A stretch of 64,000 bases of DNA from DDH964 sp963763205 (GTDB taxonomy: Bacteria; Desulfobacterota; Desulfuromonadia; Desulfuromonadales; DDH964): contig CAVXNQ010000006.1 in assembly GCA_963763205.1 (NCBI GenBank), positions 1-64,000 on the forward strand, in the 5' to 3' direction. The number at the start of each line of letters is the position of its first letter. Position 1 is the stretch's first letter. Under the pieces are notes generated by a model that searched no databases, was not told the DNA's origin, and saw nothing but the letters and a program-made list of their open reading frames with translations. Positions 1-9,023 of the stretch are shown one piece after another. The position numbers and the translations under genes are program-made.

Positions 1-6
1 GCCGTG

Positions 7-1079
7 TTATGTAGCTGTTGCTTGGTTCAGTTGGTCTTGCTTGGCGACTTCGATGCGTCCTCCATGCCCCTGGATGATGCGGTGGACGATCGCCAGGCCG
101 AGCCCGGTTCCTTCGCTGCGGGTGGTGAAGAACGGGTTGAAGATCCGCTCCAGGTGGTCTGCGGGAATCCCTACTCCGCTGTCGCGAAAGCGCAGGCGGA
201 CCCGATCGTCGCTGCGGTTCGTGGCGAGGTTCAGTACCCCGCCCGCGGGCATGGCCTGAAAGGCGTTGAGGATCAGATTGAGAAAGGCCTGCCGCAACTG
301 TTCCCGATCGGCCTTGACCAGGGGTATCTCCCCGGCGGTGAACTCGACCTTCACCCCGCCGCTGCGCGCCGGCTGCCGGGTCAGCACGATCAGTTCCTGC
401 AGCAGCGCATTCAGATCGACCGCGCTGCGACCGGATTCCGCGGGGCGGGCAAACTCCAGGAAATCCTGGACCACCCGATTGAGGCGGTCGACTTCCTGGA
501 TCAGGATGGCGGCGAATTCGCTGCGCGGGTCGCCGGCCGCCATCCCGTCGCGAAGGATTTCGGCGGTGCCGCGAATCGACCCCAAGGGATTGCGGATCTC
601 GTGAGCCATCCCGGCGGAGAGTTCGCCGAGGGCGGAGAGGCGGTCGGCCCGGCGCAACTGCTCCTCGATTTCGAGAATCTGGTCGGCCTGTGTGCGCAGC
701 TGGGAATAACTCTCTTCCAGCGTCCGGGCGGTCTGTTGATAGCGATCCTTCTGGCGGCGCTCGCGCTCGGCCAAAAGGCCAGTGAGGCCGCCGATGACGT
801 TGTAAAGGATGATTTCCAGGTACTGCTCGAGCTCGGTGGCCGGGTGGTGCCCCCACTGGAAAACCACGTGGGGCGCGTAGAGCACCGAACCCCCAGCGCC
901 ACGCCCAGGCCGCCGCGCAGCCCGTACCAGAGCCCGCCGAGAATGATGGGGAGGTAGTAGAGGCGGCGGTAGATGTCGTGGATCTGCGCCTGCTGGATGG
1001 TGGTCAGATAATGCAGGGCCGTCACCACGGCCACCAGCAGGCTGATTATGGCAATTCGCAGAAGGTCGGCGCGGCGCAT
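7..1079 (-). pseudogene. Membrane sensor histidine kinase, frameshifted and with an abnormal C-terminus
   Basis: The N-terminus (start ATG at 1079) encodes two hydrophobic segments. A coiled-coil linker, a HisKA box with motif HEIRNPL (phospho-acceptor His encoded at 601-603) and a HATPase domain with N, G1 (DSGVGIP) and G2 (GTGLGLAI) boxes follow in another frame. The two frames join if one G is added to the five-base homopolymer at 890-894, so this is one gene broken by a single-base deletion or a sequencing error. The last residues depart from the usual HATPase ending right after GGRIEVA and stop at base 7, so the real 3' end may be lost at the contig edge. It would autophosphorylate and pass phosphate to a response regulator that is not in the window. 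The signal is unknown. Confidence 0.75.
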
Positions 1080-1130
1080 ACCCGATTGTGAAGGGCCGCC
1101 GCCGCGCCGTCAAGAGGCAAGAGGGACAAA

Positions 1131-1160
1131 AAATGCCCCTTTCGGGCTGACGAAAGGGGC
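1131..1160 (-). terminator. Hairpin with T-tract upstream of the histidine kinase
   Basis: A perfect 10-bp stem (1135-1144 with 1151-1160, loop of six) is followed on the minus strand by ATTTTTTG. It has the form of an intrinsic terminator, but no minus-strand gene lies just upstream. It may act as an attenuator in the leader of the kinase gene or insulate the divergent promoters. Confidence 0.4.
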
Positions 1161-1310
1161 GGACCAGGAGGCAAGAGCGCATTGCGCTTTGCCGGTGTCT
1201 TTAATCCTGTAGCAGATTTCCCCGGCGTGAAAAGCGCGCCGGCAAATTATGTTGAAGGGACTTTCCGCTCCGAGTATGCTGGCAGCCAGTTTTTCCTGAC
1301 GGGGTCTGCC

Positions 1311-2255
1311 ATGCCGCTGTTTGTCGACATTCTCAACATCGTACTGCCGGTCTTTTCGGTCATCGCCCTCGGTTACCTGCTGCGGCGGGTGGGGCTGATC
1401 GACAACGCCTTCCTGCTGCAGACCAATCGCCTGGTCTACTATATCTGCCTGCCGCTGCTGCTCTTCTTCAAGATCGGCAGCGCCGACTTCTTCGCCAATT
1501 TCAATGCGCCGCTCGTGCTCGGGTCGGCGGCGGGAATCGCCGGCGGATTCCTGGGCAGCTACGGCTGGGCGATGCTGCGCCGCTACCCCCCGGCCGTCCG
1601 CGGCGCCTTCAGCCAGGGCTCCTTTCGCGGCAATCTGGCCTACATCGGCCTGGCCATCGTCTTCAATGCCTACGGCGAAGGCGGCCTGACCCGCGCCGGC
1701 ATTCTCATGGGATTTTTGGTACCGGTCCTCAACTTCTTCGCCATCCTCGCCCTGCTCCTCCCCCACCGCGGTAGCGCGCCGGGGCGGGGGGCCGGTTTCT
1801 GGCTCAAGCAGATCCTGCTCAACCCGCTGATCATCGCCTCCTTCGCCGGCATCGCCTGGAGTTTCCTCAAACTGCCGCTGCCGGTGGTCTTCTCGCGCAG
1901 CCTCAGCATCGCCACCGGCATGACCCTGCCCCTGGCTCTGATCGCCATCGGCGGCACTTTCTCCCTGGAGAAGCTGCGCGGCGACCTGGTCCTGGCCGGG
2001 TTCGCCACCGGCGTCAAGCTCCTCTGGATGCCGCTGGCGACCGCCGTCCTGCTGGTCCTGCTGGGGGTCAGGGGACACGACCTGGCCATCGGCGTACTGA
2101 TGGCCGGCACCCCGGCGGCGACCGCGACCTACATCATGGCCCACCAGCTCAAGGGAGACTCGGAACTGGCCGCTTCCATCGTCATGCTCTCCACCCTGCT
2201 CTCGGCTGTGACCTATACCATCGCGCTGCTGGTCCTGCGCACCCTGGGGCTGTGA
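1311..2255 (+). CDS. AEC (auxin efflux carrier) family transporter
   Basis: The protein has 314 residues and about ten hydrophobic segments. It begins with MPLFVDILNIVLPVFSVIAL and has the two five-helix halves typical of AEC permeases (PF03547). I chose the ATG at 1311 because the frame upstream of it encodes no hydrophobic helix and the first family-like segment begins there. No strong ribosome site is visible. Family members export or import organic anions such as malate or malonate, or auxin-like acids, across the inner membrane, and the substrate cannot be read from the sequence. It is a single gene, divergent from the kinase and convergent with upp. Confidence 0.85.
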   Translation: MPLFVDILNIVLPVFSVIALGYLLRRVGLIDNAFLLQTNRLVYYICLPLLLFFKIGSADFFANFNAPLVLGSAAGIAGGFLGSYGWAMLRRYPPAVRGAFSQGSFRGNLAYIGLAIVFNAYGEGGLTRAGILMGFLVPVLNFFAILALLLPHRGSAPGRGAGFWLKQILLNPLIIASFAGIAWSFLKLPLPVVFSRSLSIATGMTLPLALIAIGGTFSLEKLRGDLVLAGFATGVKLLWMPLATAVLLVLLGVRGHDLAIGVLMAGTPAATATYIMAHQLKGDSELAASIVMLSTLLSAVTYTIALLVLRTLGL

Positions 2256-2456
2256 AGCCACCGGCGGTCGCCATCCTCCTGCCGGTGCGCGGCGAGGAGC
2301 CGCACCAGCAGGCGGGGCACGGGCCGATCCCGGTCACCATCGGCGCCAGGGGGGCAAGGAGCCAGAACCGGGCTGCGGCCCGGCAGGACGAACTGGTGAG
2401 GAGCGAGGATTTCTCCGCGTCACCTGAGCGGTGACGGTCGGGAAGGAGTTCGATCC

Positions 2457-3083
2457 TTACTTGGTGCCGAAAATCTTGTCGCCGGCATCGCCGAGACCCG
2501 GCAGGATGTAGCCCTGATCGTTGAGCCGCTCGTCGATGGCGGCGACGTAAATGTCGACGTCGGGATGCTCCGCCGTCAGCCGCGCTATCCCTTCGGGAGC
2601 GGCGACCAGAAACAGGCCCTTGATGCGCCGGCAGCCGGCCTGCTTGAGCATCGTGACGGCGGCCGCGGTACTGCCGCCGGTGGCGAGCATCGGATCGAGG
2701 ATCAGGGCGGTACGCTCCCGGAGGCCGCGGGTCAGCCGTTCGAAATAGGCGACCGGCTCCAGGGTCTGCTCGTCGCGGTAGAGGCCGATCACCGACACCC
2801 GGGCGCTGGGGATCAGATCGAGCACTCCGTCCATCATCCCCAGCCCGGCGCGCAGAATCGGCACCACGGTGATCTTCTTTCCCTTGATCCGCTCGACGGC
2901 AACCGAACCGGCCCACCCCTGGATGGTCACCGCCTCGGTTTCCAGGTCCTTGGTTGCTTCGTAGGTGATCAGCCGGGCGACTTCCGAGGCCAGTTGGCGA
3001 AAATCCTTGGTGCTGATGGTCTTCTTGCGCATCAGCCCGAGCTTGTGCCGCACCAGCGGATGGCCGATCTGATAAACCGCCAT
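2457..3083 (-). CDS. upp: Uracil phosphoribosyltransferase
   Basis: This full-length 208-residue protein makes UMP from uracil and PRPP in pyrimidine salvage and acts in the cytoplasm. The PRPP loop is read as LILDPMLATGGS near residues 127-138, and the C-terminal uracil-binding segment YILPGLGDAGDKIFGTK is intact. The start ATG at 3083 follows a purine-rich stretch (GGAGACTCCC). The gene stands alone on the minus strand, downstream of a PilZ gene. Confidence 0.97.
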   Translation of the reverse strand: MAVYQIGHPLVRHKLGLMRKKTISTKDFRQLASEVARLITYEATKDLETEAVTIQGWAGSVAVERIKGKKITVVPILRAGLGMMDGVLDLIPSARVSVIGLYRDEQTLEPVAYFERLTRGLRERTALILDPMLATGGSTAAAVTMLKQAGCRRIKGLFLVAAPEGIARLTAEHPDVDIYVAAIDERLNDQGYILPGLGDAGDKIFGTK

Positions 3084-3149
3084 GGGGAGTCTCCTGCAGA
3101 GTGTGGGGGAAAAGCGGGAAATGGGAGCCCCCGGGAAGTTCCGGACCCG

Positions 3150-3494
3150 TCAGACCAGCGTTGCTGCCGGAACCAAGCAGAGACTCCGATAGCGGTCCTC
3201 GCCGCGCTGGAACTCGATGATGCGAATTCCCATGCCCCCCTTGATGCGGCACAGCAGATTTGGAGGAACCTTTTTCGCCCACATGACCCGCCCCGTCAAA
3301 ACGATCAGTTCCCCGTCTGGCGCGGTCAGTTCGACCTTCAGGAGGGTCTGGGGATTTTGCACGATGGCGGATTTGATGAAGAGGCCGGTAGGGGAGATAT
3401 CGTCGGTGAACCCAATGCGGTTGGCCTCCGCGACGCCAAACCTGAGCTGCAAACGCTTGCGCTGCCGGTGGATGTTCCGCTTATCGCTGACCAT
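3150..3494 (-). CDS. PilZ domain protein, c-di-GMP receptor type
   Basis: This 114-residue single-domain protein carries both c-di-GMP binding motifs of PilZ (PF07238): an RxxxR-type basic stretch near the N-terminus (HRQRKR) and the D/NxSxxG motif as DISPTG near residue 32. A longer reading frame exists, but the start at 3494 is preceded by a near-perfect Shine-Dalgarno sequence (AAGGAGGTAACC), which decides it. Stand-alone PilZ proteins usually tie c-di-GMP levels to motility, pili or exopolysaccharide. An HD-GYP protein in the window (12250-13773) could act in the same signalling network, but that link is inferred. Confidence 0.85.
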   Translation of the reverse strand: MVSDKRNIHRQRKRLQLRFGVAEANRIGFTDDISPTGLFIKSAIVQNPQTLLKVELTAPDGELIVLTGRVMWAKKVPPNLLCRIKGGMGIRIIEFQRGEDRYRSLCLVPAATLV

Positions 3495-3550
3495 GGTTAC
3501 CTCCTTGCACATGAACTGCACGTGACACCCGGCGACGATCCGCCTCATTG

Positions 3551-3588
3551 CAAAACAGCCGGGCGCCGCACCTCGGCGGTACCCGGCC
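3551..3588 (-). terminator. Intrinsic terminator after the ferritin-like gene
   Basis: A nested GC-rich hairpin (outer arms 3558-3563 and 3582-3587) is followed on the minus strand by TGTTTTG. It lies between the ferritin-like stop and the PilZ start. Confidence 0.65.
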
Positions 3589-3617
3589 GTGGACTTCCCG
3601 CTAGAGCCCTCCCCGGT

Positions 3618-4109
3618 TCAGAGCAGCTCCAGCTTCGCCTTGCGCTCCTTCAGGATCGCCGCGTGACGTCCCTCTTCCGCCGCCAGCCAGGCAAAGGCCT
3701 GGCGGCCGTCGACGTTGCGCGCCTGACGGGCCGCCAGGCTGAAGAATTCGGAAAACTTCTCCTCGGCCTCGATCGCCAGGTCCAACGCCTGGAGGTCGGT
3801 ATCGCCGCTGCCGAGGACGGCCTCGAGGCGCTCCGGTGCCGGGAAGATGCGATCCTCGGCGAAACGCCGCAGGTAGGGGAGGAATTCCTCCTCTTCTTCC
3901 CAGAAGGCCCCCTCCTGGAAACGCGGGATGATCCCTTCCAGGGTCCGCAGGTGCTGTACCTCATCCTGGGCCAGCCAGGAGAAGATTTCCCTGGCCAGTT
4001 CGCTGTGGGCCTTGGCGACCATGGCGCTGTAAAAACGGTGGCCGTTCTTCTCGATCTCCATGGCGGCACGGATAACCTCAAAGCCGCTGTAATCCTCCAC
4101 ACCCGTCAT
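3618..4109 (-). CDS. Ferritin-like diiron protein (rubrerythrin domain without rubredoxin)
   Basis: The 163-residue four-helix protein has the paired carboxylate/His motifs of rubrerythrin: EIEKNGHRFY (Glu near residue 20), DEVQHL (Glu50/His53), AIEAEEKF, and EEGRH near the C-terminus. It lacks the C-terminal rubredoxin CxxC pair. Such short proteins are common in anaerobic deltaproteobacteria and are thought to act in peroxide reduction or iron handling in the cytoplasm. The ATG at 4109 has the ribosome site AAGGAGTCTGGTCAT, and the long open frame upstream of it is only an overlap with the AsmA gene. Spacing suggests possible co-transcription from the AsmA gene upstream. Confidence 0.85.
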   Translation of the reverse strand: MTGVEDYSGFEVIRAAMEIEKNGHRFYSAMVAKAHSELAREIFSWLAQDEVQHLRTLEGIIPRFQEGAFWEEEEEFLPYLRRFAEDRIFPAPERLEAVLGSGDTDLQALDLAIEAEEKFSEFFSLAARQARNVDGRQAFAWLAAEEGRHAAILKERKAKLELL

Positions 4110-4168
4110 ATGACCAGACTCCTTTTTCAATGAAAGATCTGCCTTTGTACCGCGGGAATCCGGGGCTG

Positions 4169-6541
4169 TCAATTCCCGAACAGGCCGCGCAGGGTCTTTT
4201 CGAGCTGCTGCTTCTGCGAAGTATCGGGTGACGCCCCCGAGTCCGGTTTGGGAGCCAGGCGTTCCTGAAGTTTCTGCTCCAGCTTCTCCTGCAGCGTCTC
4301 GGTGGCTTTCTTGAGGGCGGCCTTGGCGTCGATTTCGAAGCGCGGCGCATCGAGACTGCCGCTGAGCTTGAGGGGGACCTGCCCCCAACCGTCGGCATCC
4401 TTGAAAAAACGCGTGACCTTGCCGTGGGTGTCGAGCTTGGCGGTCAGCTCCGGCGCCAACCGGGTATCGAGCTGCAGGTTCAATTTCCCGTCGAGGCCGA
4501 CGCTCCCCTGCGGGGCCAGGCGCACCTGCTTGCCGCTGATGTGGCTGTCGATCTGCACCTGCCCCTGCTCGATGCGGAAGTTCCCGGCCCACTGCTGGAA
4601 GCTGATCTGGCGCAGTTCTTCGAGCCCGAGAACCGTGGCCAGGCCCTGGACCAGTTGCCCTCCCTCCAGCCGGCCGTCCTTGATGAGGATTTCGCCGTTG
4701 CCGGAAAGGTTGCGCTTGACCGTCTCCGGCAGCGTTCCCGCGCCGGTCAGGTCGGCCTTGAGCCCGAGGCTGCCGGTCACCGCGGCGCCGGCCGCGGGCC
4801 GCAGGGCGCTCAGCAGCGGTTGCAGCTGGAGGTCCTGGAGCTCCAGGTGGGTGCGGTAGGCGAAACCGGGACGGCCGAGATCGACCCGGGCGGTATCGAG
4901 AAAATTTCCGCCGGCCAGCTGCCCGCGCAGCTCATCGATGGTGAGGACGTTCTTGTCGAGCAGGGCATGGAGGGAGAAGTCCTTGCAGGCCAGCCCCTTG
5001 ATGGTAGCCTGCTTCACCTTCAGGCTCGCCTCGGCGCGCAGCGGCAGGTCGAGGGGCCCGGATTCGGTACGGCGCGCGGTCGCGGCCGGCTTGGCGCCGC
5101 CGCCTTCCCCGCCGCCGGCGCCGGGAGCGCCGGCGGCCAGGAGGGGGTCGAGAGCGAGGGTATCCGCCTCCCCGCGGAGGGTGACTGCCAGGGGTTTGAC
5201 GGAAAGATCGGCGATGCGCAAATCGAGAGCGACGCGGTTGTCACCGGCGACCAGCTGCAGGTCCTGGCTGGCGACAGCTTTCCCCTTGAGGTTGAGAACA
5301 CCGTTCAGCGCCGGACGCATTCCTCCCAGGCTGGCCTGCACACTGCTCAGGCGCAGGGTCCCGTCCTGCGGCAGCTCGGCGGGACGTTGCGGCGAACCGG
5401 CCAGGTGCACCTGCAGATCGATCTTCCCGGCCGGATCAAGGCCGTCGGTGGGAGGGGCAAGCCCCTTCGGCAGGGCGGCCAATGCCTGGCGGATATCGAG
5501 CCCGGGCAGGACCAGCTGCAGATCGAGGCGGGGCTCGCGGGCATAATCGGCCACCGTCCCGCTGACGTCCGCCTGGATGCCGTTGAAATCGAGGTGTCCC
5601 TTCTCGATCCCCAGCTGCTGGGTGGCGAGATCGAGCTTGAGGGCATAGTCGAGTTTCAGGTTGGCGTTGCGAATGGGCGTTTTCGGCAGGGCATCGAGGG
5701 TCAGAGCGAGGTCGGCCAGGGTCAGCTCTCCGGAGGAGGTGAGCTGCCGCGCGTCGCCGGCGACCTCGAGATCGGTGCTGACCTTCAGCGCCCCGAGCGT
5801 GCCCGGAATCCGGCCGCGCAGGTAGGGAGCAAAGGCCGTGGCATCGAGCGCCGTCAGTTGCACCCGGGCCTTGCCGCTGCCGCCCCGGATATCGGCCTCG
5901 CCGCTGACATCCAGTTTCGCATCGTTGAGCATCCCCTGCAGTTCGCAGGGGAAGGGGTGGTCCAGGGAGACGTCGTTAAGGTTCAAGTCGACGGCGGAGA
6001 ATTTCAGCCGGTAGGGCGAGTTGCCGTCGATGGTGTAATCGAGAAACACCACCTCTCCGCCGCTGATACCGACATGGGCGATGCTCAGGTCGATCCCTTT
6101 GGCGGGGGCTCCGGTTTGGGCTGGCGCCGGGGCCGGGGCCTGCCCAGGGGTCCCGGGCAGCAGGTCGGAGAAATTGAAGCGGCCGTCGGCCTGGCGCACG
6201 ATGCGGATGCGGGGCGCGACCAGCTGCACCTCGTCGATCATCACCCGGCCGAGCAGTAGTGGCCAGAAGCGGTAGCGCAGCACTACCTGGTCGGCGGCGA
6301 CGAAGGTCTCATCCCCTTTCGGTTCGGCGATGGCCAGCTGCGAGAGCTGCACCCCGGAGAAGAGTCCGACCCGGATATCGCCGAGGGTAACCTGCCGGTG
6401 CAGCTGTTGTTCCGCCAGCGGCAGAACCGTGGCCCGGATCCGCTCCGGGGTGACCAGCACTTTCACCAGAATGATCGCGGCGATTACCAGAACAGCCAGC
6501 GCCGCCACAATCACCGCCAGCCATCGTCCAAGTCGTTTCAT
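4169..6541 (-). CDS. AsmA family protein (inner-membrane anchored, periplasmic)
   Basis: The 790-residue protein has one N-terminal transmembrane segment (residues about 6-28) followed by a long beta-rich periplasmic domain. The AsmA-type start reads VTPERIRATVLPLAEQQL. A Pro/Ala/Gly-rich linker lies about 130 residues in, and the C-terminal AsmA_2-like region includes ITGTG/LKADLTGAG and DGRLEGGQLV stretches. AsmA/TamB-like proteins of this kind are linked to phospholipid transport between membranes or to outer-membrane assembly. The start at 6541 has an excellent ribosome site (GGAGGTGAC). The upstream EVE gene, on the same strand, stops 35 bp before this start, so the two may be co-transcribed. 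Confidence 0.85.
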   Translation of the reverse strand: MKRLGRWLAVIVAALAVLVIAAIILVKVLVTPERIRATVLPLAEQQLHRQVTLGDIRVGLFSGVQLSQLAIAEPKGDETFVAADQVVLRYRFWPLLLGRVMIDEVQLVAPRIRIVRQADGRFNFSDLLPGTPGQAPAPAPAQTGAPAKGIDLSIAHVGISGGEVVFLDYTIDGNSPYRLKFSAVDLNLNDVSLDHPFPCELQGMLNDAKLDVSGEADIRGGSGKARVQLTALDATAFAPYLRGRIPGTLGALKVSTDLEVAGDARQLTSSGELTLADLALTLDALPKTPIRNANLKLDYALKLDLATQQLGIEKGHLDFNGIQADVSGTVADYAREPRLDLQLVLPGLDIRQALAALPKGLAPPTDGLDPAGKIDLQVHLAGSPQRPAELPQDGTLRLSSVQASLGGMRPALNGVLNLKGKAVASQDLQLVAGDNRVALDLRIADLSVKPLAVTLRGEADTLALDPLLAAGAPGAGGGEGGGAKPAATARRTESGPLDLPLRAEASLKVKQATIKGLACKDFSLHALLDKNVLTIDELRGQLAGGNFLDTARVDLGRPGFAYRTHLELQDLQLQPLLSALRPAAGAAVTGSLGLKADLTGAGTLPETVKRNLSGNGEILIKDGRLEGGQLVQGLATVLGLEELRQISFQQWAGNFRIEQGQVQIDSHISGKQVRLAPQGSVGLDGKLNLQLDTRLAPELTAKLDTHGKVTRFFKDADGWGQVPLKLSGSLDAPRFEIDAKAALKKATETLQEKLEQKLQERLAPKPDSGASPDTSQKQQLEKTLRGLFGN

Positions 6542-6576
6542 TGTCACCTCCGAAAGATGTTCCGCCCCGGTCCCGG

Positions 6577-7080
6577 CTACCGTTGCCGATCCAGGGGATC
6601 GTTCAGCCCCGCCACTTCGAGCACCGCCCGCCACTCCTCCTCGCGCACCGGCTGCACTGTAAGCCGATTTCCCTTGCGCAAAACGTCCATCCGGCAGAGA
6701 AGCGGATGCCGGCGCAGATCATCCCGGGTAAGCGGCTGGGGGAGCGCCGCCAATCCCTGCACATCGACCATATACCAGATGGGGTTGGCCGCGCTGGCGC
6801 GGGGATCGAAATGGTCGGAACGCGGGTCGCAGGCGGTGAAATCGGGATAGCCGGCGTGCACCACCCGGGCCAGGCCGACGATCGCCGGCTGCGCCGTGTT
6901 GCTGTGGTAGAAGAGGACGCCGTCCCCCACCTGCAGCTCATCGCGCAGCAGGTTGCGCGCCTGGAAATTGCGAACCCCGTCCCAATGTTCGGTCTGCCCC
7001 GGTCGCCCCTGCAGGTCGGCAAAGGAAAAGCAGCCCGGTTCCGATTTCATCAGCCAGTAGCGGCGTCCGTTCCTCGTCAT
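6577..7080 (-). CDS. EVE domain protein (PUA/YTH-like fold)
   Basis: The approximately 167-residue protein matches the EVE family (PF01878; thymocyte nuclear protein 1-like). It starts YWLMKSEPGCFSF and carries WDGVRNFQARN, GVLFYHSN and the aromatic pocket residues expected for binding a modified base. EVE proteins are thought to bind modified cytosine in nucleic acid, and some sit in defence loci, but no restriction or defence gene is next to this one. The start is at 7080 or 7083 (two consecutive ATGs after GGAAGGA). Confidence 0.88.
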   Translation of the reverse strand: MTRNGRRYWLMKSEPGCFSFADLQGRPGQTEHWDGVRNFQARNLLRDELQVGDGVLFYHSNTAQPAIVGLARVVHAGYPDFTACDPRSDHFDPRASAANPIWYMVDVQGLAALPQPLTRDDLRRHPLLCRMDVLRKGNRLTVQPVREEEWRAVLEVAGLNDPLDRQR

Positions 7081-7115
7081 CATTCCTTCCAAAAATTTTC
7101 AGGGCTTGGCGATTT

Positions 7116-7129
7116 TTGATTTGCGTCAA
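7116..7129. promoter_or_regulatory. Candidate HcpR (CRP/FNR-family) operator upstream of hcp
   Basis: TTGATTTGCGTCAA is a near-perfect inverted repeat (TTGAT-N4-GTCAA). It matches nine of ten positions of the TTGAC-N4-GTCAA signal that I recall for HcpR, the nitrosative-stress regulator of metal-reducing deltaproteobacteria. It lies about 175 bp upstream of the hcp start, between hcp and the divergent EVE gene. The family consensus is from memory, and no promoter could be fixed beside the site. Confidence 0.45.
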
Positions 7130-7304
7130 GGCTCCGCGGCCCGACGCCGGTTATGGTGCCTCCCAAGCCGCGAGTCCGTTGTTGAAAACTATACCAGCCA
7201 CGGCCGCTAAGTCTTCCGCGTCCCCGGGGCCTTGTCAAATGATTCGTTCCCGGCGCGGACCCGCTCCGACATTCATTTATCCCACCCACCAAGGAGGAAC
7301 CACG

Positions 7305-8927
7305 ATGGACAACATGTTTTGCTTCCAGTGCGAACAGGCGGCCCAGGGAACCGGCTGCACCAAGATCGGCGTCTGCGGCAAACAGCCCGAAGTCGCCGCC
7401 CTGCAGGACCTTCTGGTCTACGGCCTGAAAGGGATCGCCTTCTGGGCCGACAAAGCCCGCCAGGCCGGCAAGGCCGATGCCGAGATCGACCGCTTCATGA
7501 TCGAGGGTCTCTTCACCACCGTCACCAACGTCGATTTCGACGCCGAGGCCATCGCCAAGATCCTGCAGAAAGCCGGCGCCATCCTGAAAAAGGCCCAGGC
7601 CCTCGCCGGCCCCGTCGCCGGCCCGATTCCCGCCGCCGCCAGCTGGCAGCCCGCCGCCACTACCGCCGCGCTGATCGCCGAAGGCGCCGCCCACGGCATC
7701 AAGAGCGACGCCATCGACCCCGACGTCAAGTCGGTGCAGGAGATCCTGATCTACGGCATCAAGGGCTACGCCGCCTACGCCGACCACGCCCTGATCCTCG
7801 GCCGCGAGAGCGACGAGGTCTACGCCTTCACCCACAAAGCCCTCGCTGCCACCCTCGATCCCGCCCTGGGGCTGATGGACTTCGTCGGCCTGGCCATGGA
7901 GTGCGGGCGCATCAACCTCGTCACCATGGAGCTGCTCAACAAGGCCCACACCGACAGCTACGGCCACCCGGTGCCGACTCCCGTCCAGCTCGGCACCAAG
8001 GCCGGCAAGGCGATCCTGGTCTCCGGCCACGACCTGAAGATGCTCGAAGAGATCCTCAAGCAGACCGAAGGCAAGGGCGTCAACGTCTACACCCACGGCG
8101 AGATGCTCCCCGCCCACGGCTACCCGGGCCTGAAGAAGTACGCCCACCTCGCCGGCAACTTCGGCGGCGCCTGGCAGGACCAGCACCAGGAGTTCCAGAA
8201 CTTCCCCGGCGCCATCATCTTCAACACCAACTGCATCCAGAAGCCGGCCGAATCCTACAAGGACCGCCTCTTCACCTGGGGCCTGGTGCAGTGGCCCGAC
8301 GTCAAGCACGTGGAAGGGTGGGACTTCTCCGCCGTCATCGCCAATGCCCAGGCCTGTGACGGCTTTACCGACAACCCGGGGCAGGAGATCCTCACTGGCT
8401 TCGGCCACAACGCGGTGCTCGGCGTCGCCGACAAGGTGATCGCGGCGGTGAAGAGCGGAGCGATCAAGCACTTCTTCCTGGTCGGCGGCTGCGACGGCGC
8501 CAAGAGCGGGCGCAACTACTACACCGAGTTCGTCGAGCAGGCGCCCAAGGACACGGTCATTCTGACCCTCGCCTGCGGCAAGTACCGTTTCAACAAGCTC
8601 GACCTCGGCGACATCGGCGGCATCCCGCGCCTGCTCGACGTCGGCCAGTGCAACGACGCCTACAGCGCCATCCAGATCGCGGTGGCCCTGGCCGGCGCCT
8701 TCGAGTGCGGCGTGAACGACCTGCCGCTCTCCATGATCCTCTCCTGGTACGAGCAGAAGGCGGTGGCGATCCTTTTGACCCTGCTCCACCTCGGGATCAA
8801 GAACATCAAAATCGGCCCTTCCCTGCCGGCCTTCGTCACCCCGAACGTGCTCAACTTCCTGGTCGAGAATTTCAACATCGGCCCGATCGGCACCGCCGAA
8901 GAGGACCTCAAGCAGATCCTCGGCTAA
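7305..8927 (+). CDS. hcp: Hydroxylamine reductase / hybrid-cluster protein, class I
   Basis: The complete 540-residue protein has the class I cysteine signature at residues 6, 9, 18 and 24 (C-x2-C-x8-C-x5-C), the same spacing as the Desulfovibrio enzyme. These bind the N-terminal [4Fe-4S] cluster. The hybrid-cluster ligands are also present: GHDLKM, NTNC, GGCDGAK, ACGKYRFN and GQCNDAYS. Hcp reduces nitric oxide or hydroxylamine and protects anaerobes from nitrosative stress. The ATG at 7305 follows AAGGAGGAACCACG. A second, interrupted copy lies at 18828-20468. Candidate control by HcpR is described at 7116-7129. Confidence 0.97.
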   Translation: MDNMFCFQCEQAAQGTGCTKIGVCGKQPEVAALQDLLVYGLKGIAFWADKARQAGKADAEIDRFMIEGLFTTVTNVDFDAEAIAKILQKAGAILKKAQALAGPVAGPIPAAASWQPAATTAALIAEGAAHGIKSDAIDPDVKSVQEILIYGIKGYAAYADHALILGRESDEVYAFTHKALAATLDPALGLMDFVGLAMECGRINLVTMELLNKAHTDSYGHPVPTPVQLGTKAGKAILVSGHDLKMLEEILKQTEGKGVNVYTHGEMLPAHGYPGLKKYAHLAGNFGGAWQDQHQEFQNFPGAIIFNTNCIQKPAESYKDRLFTWGLVQWPDVKHVEGWDFSAVIANAQACDGFTDNPGQEILTGFGHNAVLGVADKVIAAVKSGAIKHFFLVGGCDGAKSGRNYYTEFVEQAPKDTVILTLACGKYRFNKLDLGDIGGIPRLLDVGQCNDAYSAIQIAVALAGAFECGVNDLPLSMILSWYEQKAVAILLTLLHLGIKNIKIGPSLPAFVTPNVLNFLVENFNIGPIGTAEEDLKQILG

Positions 8928-8950
8928 TCGCGCAATGTATCCAGCACCCC

Positions 8951-8980
8951 AGCCGGGGCCTTCGGGCCCCGGCTTTTTTC
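8951..8980 (+). terminator. Intrinsic terminator of hcp
   Basis: A 10-bp GC stem with a TTCG loop (AGCCGGGGCC-TTCG-GGCCCCGGCT) is followed by a T-tract. It starts 23 bp after the hcp stop codon. Confidence 0.92.
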
Positions 8981-9023
8981 GTTTCTTCGCCTGCGCGCAG
9001 GATCCTGGCAATATGGTACGTTT

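Noticed and set aside
2565..4133. Long opposite-strand ORFs such as those at 2565-4133, 4424-6259, 18747-20990 and 22429-24465
   Set aside because: They are antisense to well-supported genes, have no family-like motifs, and arise from high GC.
7107..7124. A sigma-54 promoter upstream of hcp
   Set aside because: The GG-to-GC spacing is 13 nt rather than 10, so the match fails.
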